From Chinchilla lanigera (Eukaryota > Chordata > Mammalia > Rodentia > Chinchillidae), in the NCBI RefSeq assembly GCF_000276665.1, contig NW_004955404.1, positions 36,312,431 through 36,376,430 on the forward strand: 64,000 nucleotides of DNA, written 5' to 3'. A program made the translations under genes and the position numbers. Numbering within the stretch: position 1 is the stretch's first letter; every line of letters starts with the position of its first letter. Below, piece after piece: positions 55,270 through 64,000 of this stretch. The notes beneath the pieces were generated by a model. It did not search any database. It saw only the letters and a program-made list of their open reading frames with translations, and had not been told where the DNA came from.

Positions 55270-57798
55270 TTTAAGTAGCTCTTCACAATAGTATCATAAT
55301 TACTTTCTTGTCTTTTAGCTCTCTCCCTGCTAAAATATATCTTTGGCAAAATTTCCTGAACAATCTATAGCACACATTTTATTTTCTCTTCTTTATAATC
55401 CTTTAGTGTGTCTCTTTGTTTACACTATTTTTGATGCATTGTAGATCTATCTCACACTTACCTTTCATGTACTAAATCATCCACTTGATATTTAAAATTC
55501 TACCATATCTGTCTTTCCCTTTTTTGAGGTCTTCTAGTAAAATAACTTCAATGTATTATTCATAAAGTTGACTATATCCTTTGTTCTTTTGAGCTCCTTC
55601 CTTATTTTTTGAAATTCTACACTTTTGTTCAAGGCTACAGTGGTATTTCACTGTCTACACATAGTTTTCCTATATTTTCCTCAATCTAAATTAACAGTGT
55701 ACTTTTTTGTGTACCCAGAATAGATTGATATGTTTATTGTTACTATTTCTTTCTGCCTTTATTCATATTCGGTGATTGTGAGGTCATCTCTTTTTTTCAA
55801 CTACAGATTATTTTTCATGTGATTAAGGACCATGTCTTATTTTCCCATAATTTATTAAAGAACAGTATCTAGTATTAAAAGAGGTGATAGGTATAGGGAC
55901 ATTATCATTTTTAGAACAAATGTATTTATTATGTCAAATTTCAGGTAATGTTCTCAAATTAAACATAGCCTCAGTATGACAGTGACTTCTAAATTATAAA
56001 CAAATACTAAACATAAAAATATATATTTTCTCACAGTTTAGCTATCATCACAGACAAGGTTTCTTGCTTGAAAATATAGTTATGGCAAACTCCCTTCACA
56101 TACTGGGGAAGTGTGAAAAATAAACATTCTTCAGACTTACATCTTTCCCTTCCCATGTTCTCATACTGGAAGCAAAGTGGTTTTATTATGATATTTTATA
56201 ATTAAGGAATTTGTGTATACTTAAAAGAGTGACACTATATATGCAATATCAACAAGAGACAATATTCATATTTCTCTGTGGTTTCAATGACTGAATTATA
56301 CTGCTGATTGACCAAGCATATTGTCTGTGCATCAGAAATTTTGCTGCTTACCAAGAGTTTGGATTCCAGCTTTGAACTAAACTGAAATTCAGTGTCCTAT
56401 AGAGTTTCTGAGAGAGTAGGGATTAAAGACAAGAGGAAATATAGATTTCTCAAATATTGGAAAATATCTTTATATTTATGAATAAAAATAACCCATAAAC
56501 AGTCAACTTCATATAGATTGAGAAATCAATTTTCTGAAAAACCTAAGGTGAGAATACTTTTATTTCCATTACTTAATTTCAGTACTTTTTTGAGCTCAGA
56601 AATAAACAGAGTTATCAAGTGTTTCCTTAGCAGTCTACCACCATCTCTGAAAATTTAACATAACAGACAGGCAGATACTCCACAGCATCAGCAAGGAAAA
56701 TCAAAGTTATGAATTATAGGTAGAAAGGAGCCCAGGAGCCCTGAATTGTCCACTTATCTACTCAGAAGAGTTTTTCAGTAAGAGCTTTCTTGTGGATTCC
56801 ATAACACTGCATTTAAATGTTTTTTTCTGATGTCTTCCCTTCAGTAATGCCAATGTTGGGAATTCTTTTTTTATTTAATTAAATTTCACTCATGAAGTTT
56901 GTGCATAAAGTCCTTGCTTTTTATTTTTTAAGAAAATATTCCTATGCTTCTGGGGGGTAAATATCAGGTATGTACTACAGTGGTGTTTTGCAAAGTAAGC
57001 AACAATGTATAACGATACTGTTCACAAAGAACTCCTAAAAACACTAAGATTTTCTCCCCATTGCACATAAAAACTGATGAACAGCAGGCAAAAGCCAGCT
57101 ACCACTGATGGATGCAGCCATTTCTCTTTCATTGTCATTTTCTAAATATGAATGAAAAGAAGCATCACCAAATTATTATCTTGTTACCTTTAGCTTATAC
57201 AAAATTCAAAGTATTATTACTTATGATTAAATTAAAGTTATGAAATCTTTATATTTACACTTATGTCTACTAAGAATAACTAAGCAGACCTCAATGTTTC
57301 ACAAGAGAACATGCCTTCATGATTGTTTTGGGGAACATCATTCCTCCCAAGTCCGCTTATCTATTTTCATCTATTTTTAATTGGAGACTCAGACATTTCT
57401 AATATCTTCCTCAGTGACATATTTTATGTTCAAACAGGTTGGGCATTAGGACCCAACTGATCACTCTATACTCAGTACTGATTTCTCTTTATAATTCAAA
57501 GTATTAGAATTGTACTGATTTTTCTACTGATTTCTCACTACTGATTTCTCTTTACAATTCTAAGTATGATATTAGATAAATAATTACTTATGTGTTACAA
57601 TTACCTGTGGAGAATATGAGATTAAAATTCCTAGGGATAACAACTGTTTCCATAAAATTAGTTAATTCCTGTAAAACCATTCATAATTTTACAATGACAC
57701 TCAGATGTTAGAAATCACATGATGAATACTACTGTTGAATCACTTTTGCAAAATATGCTACACATATGGTTTGATCACTAGAAGTTACCGGATTAATG
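55270..57798. other. Unique AT-rich sequence
   Basis: No SINE or LTR over 2.5 kb. A weak tandem duplication (CTGATTTCTCTTTA-AATTC, period about 63) lies at 57478-57568. No gene recognised. Confidence 0.4.
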
Positions 57799-57808
57799 TC
57801 TAGCTTTT

Positions 57809-57979
57809 GTTTCCTTGTTTTTTGGTTTTTGGGGGATTTTGTCCTTTTGAGACAGGGTATCGCTATGCAGCTCACGCTGGCCTTGAACTCACTTTGTAGC
57901 CTAGACTGGTCTCAAACCTACAACAATCCTCCTGCCCCAGTCTTTCCTGGAATTATGAGCATATGCCACCATGCCCAAT
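57809..57979 (-). mobile_element. B1-type SINE, minus orientation
   Basis: GTCCTTTTGAGACAGGGTAT, the arms AGCTCACGCTGGCCTTGAAC and GCCTAGACTGGTCTCAAAC, CCTCCTGCCCCAGTCTTTCC, ATATGCCACCATGCCCAATC. Imperfect duplications TCTAGCTTTT (57799-57808) and CCTAACTTTT (57980-57989). Confidence 0.93.
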
Positions 57980-57997
57980 CCTAACTTTTCAACTTGA

Positions 57998-58135
57998 TTA
58001 AAAATACTTACAGAATTGATTAGAATAGAAAAAGTTTGCATCAGTATAATTAAACTCAGATATAAGAAATAAATTAGTGTTTCATAAATGGCCAGATTAA
58101 TATTTATTTTAACTGAATCTGAGAATCCCAGGTAT
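57998..58135 (+). repeat. 138-bp direct duplication, copy A
   Basis: It matches copy B at 59778-59915 over 138 bases without gaps, with seven mismatches counted by hand (about 95% identity). No relation to known repeats was recognised. It sits directly after a B1. Confidence 0.95.
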
Positions 58136-59092
58136 GACAAATAAAAAAAGAAATCAGTCATCACCATTGTCCTTGAGGGAATTTCTGGTATGTACTGTAT
58201 TTCAGTGTGCTACTCTTTATGAAAAATAAAAGTTTGAAAAGAAAAGGAAAGCCCCAACCACGTCCTTTAACTGAACATATCAGAACTTCAACCTTCATGT
58301 TAATATTTTATAAAGTTAAGACTTATAAAACTTTAACTTTTCAGATAAAAATTTAATACTGAGGCAGAAGTTGGTTTCTAAAGCAGAATTTTATGGACTG
58401 GTTTTTTAAGAAGGCACCAGAATAATTTGTAAATATTTTATGAAACACAAGCCAGTTTCAATCAAAAAGTTTCCTTTTGATAACATAAAGAAGAGTAAAA
58501 ATGTAATTTCAAACGTTAGATGGATTTTGTTACTGAAATAAAAATGTTAAAATTTGAAGTCAAGTTTGTTTATAGTTTCATCTTATCAAATTGTATGATC
58601 AATGAAAAGTAGTAGTATTTTCACAATAAAATTTAAACCATTACCTTCATTGTTTATAGTTTCAATTCTATATTTCAGATTCTTGCAAATGTTTCTAAAA
58701 TTATCATTTCAAATAAATTATCTATTACACTTATTCTCAGTTTTCATGGGTATAGATGTTTTGCAGTTTCCTATGTATCTGGAGATAAATTGTTTTTTCT
58801 CAGCATCAAAATTCTTCTGCAAGTAATTTTTTTTCTTTTGTTTATTTTGGGCTAAGCTAAAATAAATTTGTAGAATATTAACTTTGAATTTCTAACTCCA
58901 TATCCCAAGAATGACAAATTATGTTAGCCTCATTTTCTTCCTATGAACCATGTGGAAATATACCTTCCTCTTTTATTTAAAATTTGGTATGAAATTAACA
59001 GAGAATAATGTACTCTGCAGAAAAACACATTGTATATCATGAGAGCTGTATAAATAATCGATATTAAGTTTATAGATTACAGCATACATTGA
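58136..59092. other. Unique AT-rich sequence
   Basis: It lies between the two duplication copies. No gene or repeat recognised. Confidence 0.4.
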
Positions 59093-59106
59093 TATGTAAT
59101 AATCTA

Positions 59107-59328
59107 TTTGGAGATTCTAGCAAGTGAGCACAGCCACTTGTATACCCTTGACTGGTCCTCCCCTCTCTGGCGTGGTTGTCCTCTTCAAAGAAGCGCGCAG
59201 CTTCAGGAGAGAGGCACATGGAGCAGAGAGGGAGGAAGGAGACACTGCCTAGCCAGCCAGATCAGCTGATTCAACTCTGGTGATCAAAGGGGTGACAGAT
59301 GTCACAGCCAGAGATAGCCCTCACGTCC
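59107..59328 (-). pseudogene. 7SK snRNA retropseudogene, 3'-truncated
   Basis: On the minus strand, from 59328 downward, the sequence follows the first two-thirds of 7SK RNA: GGACGTGAGGGC, TGTGACATCTGTCACCCC, TGATCTGGCTGGCTAGGC, TCCTTCCTCCCTC, GCTCCATGTGC, GAAGCTGCGCGCTTC, GAAGAGGACAACCA, GGTCAAGGGTATACAAG-like and GCTAGAATCTCC. Functional 7SK is an RNA polymerase III transcript that sequesters P-TEFb with HEXIM and LARP7. Here the last about 100 nucleotides (including the LARP7-binding 3' hairpin) are missing, and the first HEXIM-binding GATC reads TATC (59313-59316). Target duplications TATGTAATAA at 59093-59102 and 59331-59340 show insertion by retrotransposition. Not expected to be functional. 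Confidence 0.92.
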
Positions 59329-59340
59329 AGTATGTAATAA

Positions 59341-59777
59341 ATTTTAAACACGTTTATGATGATAATAATAATTACACCCACTACCAGATGATAGGAGCCA
59401 TAGCGAAGGAGGTGCAATTTATTTCTAGGCAGGCTTAGGGGCACATTAATATTTTATTAGTAATTCACACCACTTGCACACTGGAATTATGAAATAGATA
59501 AACTGTTAAAAAGGTAGTTCCTTTGTAAGAGGAAAAGTTATTTTTGAGTTAGAAATTAATTATATTCCTTCAATTTAGTTTCTAAAATAAAAAATAAACA
59601 AAATAAATGCCTTTGGTTATAGTTACAAATGGTTTTGTCTTTGTTCTACTATATTGTTACTGTTATAAAATTTCTGAATCTATAGATTTTATCTATAGGT
59701 TTTAACATTCCCTTTTAACAAGTTCCCCTACAATAAAATTAAATAATAAAATAACGCATCTCTAAACTAAAATTTGG
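59341..59777. other. Unassigned AT-rich sequence
   Basis: No gene or repeat recognised. Confidence 0.4.
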
Positions 59778-59915
59778 TTAAAAATACTTACAGAATGGAT
59801 TAAAATAGTAAAGGTTTGCATCAGTATAATTAAACTCAGATATAAGGAATAAATTAGTGTTTCATAAGTGGCCAGATTAATATTAATTTTAACTGAATCT
59901 GAGAATCCCAGGTAT
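59778..59915 (+). repeat. 138-bp direct duplication, copy B
   Basis: Partner of 57998-58135 at an offset of exactly 1780 bases. Weak similarity seems to continue a few bases beyond the 3' edge. Confidence 0.95.
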
Positions 59916-61537
59916 AAATATGATAAATATTTATTATAAATCCCTCCTGTATTGTTTTCAATGACATAGGATTAAAATGACAAAAATAAATTTCTTTTTA
60001 AGAAAAAGGTGTGACAATGGTACAGACTCACTTCAAGCAAACGAATGTATGTTACATTATTTTCCTAGTCCAATTATATATAATTTCACCTCACCTGCTT
60101 CTGCCCTTTTAAAGCATTGTACACAGATTCACAAATCTTTCTAATTCACTGTCTTACTGGAAAAATTTGATGTAGTATCTTCTTGGCATTTTTGAGTTAC
60201 ATCTCTGCTTACTAAAGTCTATTAAGTAAATCCATTAATATAGATGTATAGATAAAGGAAAAAAATTCAAAAGATCCAAATTGTGTTCTGAAATATTTGT
60301 ACAATTTAGGCAGCTGTATACTGTAAGGAATATCAACATGTTTGACAGTTAGAAAATCACTTTTTATCATGTCCAGGGTTTTCAATGTGTGTATTTCTTG
60401 CCAGATAAATCAGCCTTACTGAAAATGTAGTGAAAAAAATATATATGGTGTAATTAGTGCAGTAATATAATTTTCTTCTGCTAAGAATTTTCTTGAAGTG
60501 TCTGCTGGATTTCTGGGTGATCTATACCATTCACTAAGAGGTATAATCTCACCCTTATGAAATAAATGGATAGTTATTGGATTTTGAAAAAAAATCTCAT
60601 CCAAGACTTAATCACATTAAGTTGCATAGGGGCCAAGGTCTGTGCACAGTAGTAACTGGCCCCTAGGCCTTAGAACTGGCAACAGACTCTTAGATTCATA
60701 TGAGATGCTTTTTTTGTGCAAATGCTCAGTATTTTTTTTTCCTACTTTCTGGAAATCTAGAAGTAGCCAAAGCAAGAAATAGAATACAATTAGAAACATC
60801 TATGGCAGAAGAAAGACTACATTTGGTGGGTCAGAATTTAATTTTGTTTCAATAAGATTTTATAATTCAATTGTTTAGTTATAATTTTAAAGCAGTATGA
60901 TCAGTATTTGTTTTGCTAAATTGAAATCCTAAAGTATGGCAATTGGAACACTGGCTAAATGTTGGAAGCATTTTCTTTTTCAGTGATACTAGTGCATTAT
61001 GCTTAATGAATGCGTTCTGTGTATTTTGATTGAGACACAGTGAATGGATGAAATAATATGTCTCTAAAAAGTGATCTTCACAAAACTCTACCATTTTGGA
61101 AAAATTTTGGAATTATATAGATATATGTTGGTTATATCAATTTCTTATATACTGCTTTTCATTTTAAGCTAATTTGCATCATAATGCAATTCTTCGCATC
61201 ATGAATTCATTTTCAGATTAGAATATAGTCTTTTTTATTTCTCTTAATCATAAATTTTCTTGTGTTTTTTTTCTTTTAAAATAAAACTGAACTAAATTTT
61301 GCAGTTCTTATGGTTTCTATCTTAAATTTTTGTACTTCTATATTCTTAGAAAAAGATTTAGTGTAGGTATTCGAGACCCTAAGGCATTTCTATACTCTGC
61401 AATGGTTAGTCTACATCAGTACTATTGTGTTTACCTTAAGATGATATTTTTATAAACTACAAAAGGGAATTAGCATTTTATTGAGTACACTATTAATAAT
61501 GTCTAGCACAATATACATATTTGGTGAATATGTTTAT
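59916..61537. other. Unassigned AT-rich sequence
   Basis: No gene or repeat recognised. Confidence 0.4.
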
Positions 61538-61551
61538 TAGAAGCAGCCACT

Positions 61552-61623
61552 CAGGTCGTGAGTTAGGTTCCCTGTACCGGAGAAAAACAAAACAAAACAA
61601 ACAAAAATAAAATAAAATGAAAA
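61552..61623 (+). mobile_element. ID-type SINE, young subfamily, 5'-truncated
   Basis: Only the B-box side remains (CAGGTCGTGAGTTAGGTTCC, TGTACCGGAGAAAAAC), followed by an (AAAAC)n tail. Perfect 14-bp duplications TAGAAGCAGCCACT at 61538-61551 and 61624-61637 prove that the truncation happened at insertion. Confidence 0.96.
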
Positions 61624-61799
61624 TAGAAGCAGCCACTGTAACCAATATATGTTATTATAAAGGGAGACCTAATGTTAATCATCCTTAGAAAAACAATTGC
61701 CTGAATGCTTTGGGTGAGGTAAAATGAAAAGCGTGCAGAACTGTTGTTTCAAGAATTAGTTTGCTAAGGCATATAACTGTTCGCTGTGTAATCAGACAA

Positions 61800-61935
61800 A
61801 TTTGTATCGAATTGTAAAAGCTGTCAGTTTACACCTGTGATAACTTACTTATGATTTCTGAGTTGTATGTTCATTTGTAAAATGGGTACAATTAATCTTG
61901 CTTACCATAAGATTTCTAAATATCAAATAGATTAA
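61800..61935 (+). mobile_element. MIR SINE fragment
   Basis: TGTATGTTCATTTGTAAAATGGGTACAATTAATC (61865-61898) corresponds to the MIR core (CTCATCTGTAAAATGGGGATAATAAT), in sense orientation with compatible flanks. Confidence 0.65.
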
Positions 61936-62303
61936 CTAAAATAAAACATAATCACAAATTTAGCCTCTGTTGTTGTGAGGATTCTCAGTTTCATCACGTG
62001 AATTAATTTGCTGATCATTTCAAAGCTCATTGGTCTTACAAGGGGGTAACTCCTATTTGACTGAAGCAGGGACTTGGGGAGTGGCTTTAAAGGGCATAAT
62101 TTTATCCTAGACTCCATTGAGGAGGCTCTTTACCCTTTCTGCTTCCTAGATGTAGAGAGGTGAGCAGGTTTCCTCTGCATGCTCCCATCTGCCTTAGATC
62201 CAGTTGACCATGGACTAAAAGCTCTGAAACTGAAACAAAATAAGCCTCCACTACTTTAGTTTTTATATGCTGGATATTTGGTCCTAGAGATGAAAATCTA
62301 ATA

Positions 62304-62304
<1 letters not shown>
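61936..62304. other. Unassigned sequence
   Basis: No gene. An 87-codon minus frame at 62102-62365 runs through the CA repeat and is not credible. Confidence 0.4.

Positions 62305-62347
<43 letters not shown>
62305..62347. repeat. (CA)n microsatellite
   Basis: About 21 uninterrupted CA units. Confidence 0.98.
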
Positions 62348-62349
<2 letters not shown>

Positions 62350-62664
62350 CACAGGGATTTAACACAATTTTATTCTAATGAAAATGAGTGCATAATGTTA
62401 CTTTTTATGCTTTTAGTGTTTTTAACAAGGGAACCTCTTTCTCAGTCTTGTTCCTGATCTGATACAAGCAGTGGTGCATAGAAAGTAGTTGCCATGTAAG
62501 GCAAACTCATACCCGCACTAACTGCTGAGTACCCCGTGGCCAATGAAAATCATCATGTTCTGCAGACAGAAAGAGATTGACTTCGTCATTATTTTCTGAG
62601 GACTTTTACCTGATATTTCAACTTAGAATATTGAAATGCTCATTTATTTATTTCTATTGTTATT

Positions 62665-62725
62665 ATTTTCATGGTACTCTGAACCTGAGGACACACTAAT
62701 GCTAAGCAACCACACTTCTACAGAG
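62665..62725 (-). mobile_element. Possible ID/B4 3' fragment, minus orientation
   Basis: TTTTCATGGTACTCTGAACC then GGACACACTAATGCTAAGC resembles the reversed B-box half of an ID/B4 SINE. Confidence 0.4.
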
Positions 62726-64000
62726 TTAAAACCCACAGCAGTTTTTATGTTTGTGAATTTTTTAAAGTCAGTAGAAGAATTGTTTTGTATTTAAACTTTC
62801 TTAATCTCCTCTGTGTGAATTATTTTGTATTCAAGGATTGAGTGAAATGTACAATAAAATTGCACAATTAGTTTGCTATCAAATAACTACAATTTTGAAT
62901 TATTAAAGAATTGATTATATCTATGTTCTAGAAAAAGTTTATATCCTGGGTGACAAATCATTGGTGTAACTGAGGTTATTCTTGGGACCTAGAAAGCTGA
63001 AATTTCTCCTTCAGTTAATTTTGCCTTTAATTTAAGGAAGTGTTATGATTCACATAATGCTGTAGGATGTACATGAGTAGGGAGACAGAGGCACTGAAGA
63101 TTTCATGTGTGTTCTTTTAATGAGGCTTTTTGTTTGGATTTTTCTGGACAAAATGTATCAGAAGTTTAAGAAGAGATCTTCTGGCGCCTTGAGAACAATG
63201 AAGAGAAAACTGTGAACAGGGTTTTTTCTCTTTGCTTACTTAGATGAAGGGCAGTAGAATATTTTCATTTATCATAATAAATTAAATTCATTGAAAGATT
63301 TCAAAAAAAAAGCAAAATGAACCATTCAATAATGCTTCATTTTTTAAGGGAAAAGGATAATTAAAATATTTTAAAGCATAGTTAAATAGTTAATTACATG
63401 AACAAATATGAGCTCATAAATTATATTTAAAGATTCTGACTGATAAATATAATTTTAATATGATTAATAATAGTAATATTGAATTTCAAATCATATATCT
63501 ATGATCAAAAAGCTGCAGTTTATATAATACAGGAAGATGTTCATGATATTTCATCATTACAGAATGAAACTAGTTAGCTGAAAATATTTTAAAATTTAAA
63601 TTATGAAACTGGAAGAGTGAATTATTTTGGTCATTTCTCAAGATAGGATTCAAATCAACATAAGTATATATTTACAAAGGCATATATTAGATACCTCTTC
63701 AAATGTGCATAAAATATTTATGAATTATTTCAAAGTTCATTTAATCTTTTGAAACTATACATTTGGGAATAAAGAACATGTTTAAATACTTAATGGTCAT
63801 GACACTTTGAGATTTAATCATTTTACTGATTTATTTTTTTATTTTAAAAATAAAAGGAGGAAAACATTAACAGACAGACAACGCTTTGCAAAATAGCAAA
63901 AGAGTGGTACAGACAATACAGAGTTACAAACAAAGTGGTAGGAAATTAACAATGCTTGTTGTATTACATATTGATATCTTCAAAGTGGTTTCTCATGAAA
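62726..64000. other. Unique AT-rich sequence
   Basis: No gene or repeat recognised up to the window end. Confidence 0.4.

Noticed and set aside
62102..62365. 87-codon minus-strand frame with a V-C-V-C run
   Set aside because: The run is the (CA)n repeat read in frame, and the rest shows no family resemblance.

Overview
The window is AT-rich mammalian nuclear DNA from a rodent, and I find no functional protein-coding gene in it. Every open reading frame is short and most lie inside repeats. The rodent call rests on two SINE types: many ID-type SINEs (tRNA-Ala-derived, with A/B boxes and CAAA-rich tails) and B1-type quasi-dimeric 7SL-derived SINEs, plus composite B1+ID (B4-like) elements. The youngest ID copies share an unusual 3' end (GGTACCGGAGAAAAACC), which I do not associate with mouse or rat. 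A non-murid lineage such as a castorimorph is possible, but that is only a guess.

Layout. 0-8.2 kb: A-rich sequence, a decayed sense L1 ORF2 segment (2.6-3.6 kb) whose reverse transcriptase motif is broken, a solo MaLR LTR (3.8-4.1 kb), a B4-like SINE and an antisense L1 3' end. 8.2-15.3 kb: a nested structure in which an antisense L1 3' end is split by a 2.2 kb MaLR element and then by an ID SINE, abuts an oppositely oriented L1 endonuclease segment carrying its own ID, and is followed by a sense L1 3' end. 15.3-23.7 kb: mostly unique DNA with one LTR fragment and one ID; 17.5-23.7 kb has no recognisable SINE and contains CpG-retaining segments that could be conserved noncoding elements. 23.7-33.4 kb: SINE-rich, with a Tigger-like DNA transposon and a 211-base assembly gap set between two inverted ID copies. 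33.8-36.0 kb: a second MaLR element. 36-43 kb: unique sequence plus old MIR, Tigger, MaLR and L1 fragments. 43-53 kb: mostly unique, with scattered IDs. 53.3-55.3 kb: a third MaLR element whose 3' LTR is internally deleted. 55-64 kb: unique sequence, a B1, a 138-bp direct duplication, a 7SK snRNA retropseudogene, a 5'-truncated ID, a MIR and a CA repeat.

The window therefore reads as an intergenic or deep-intronic landscape built by L1-driven retrotransposition. L1 would supply the machinery that inserted the ID, B1 and 7SK copies, and many of these still show clean target-site duplications. The three MaLR elements lie on the minus strand, each flanked by a 5-bp duplication. They share remnants of the same internal reading frame but have no visible pol. 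I found no novel biological system. The items most worth a second look are the 7SK pseudogene, the deleted-LTR MaLR copy, the inverted L1 assembly, the gap between inverted IDs, the 138-bp duplication and the SINE-free CpG-retaining interval.
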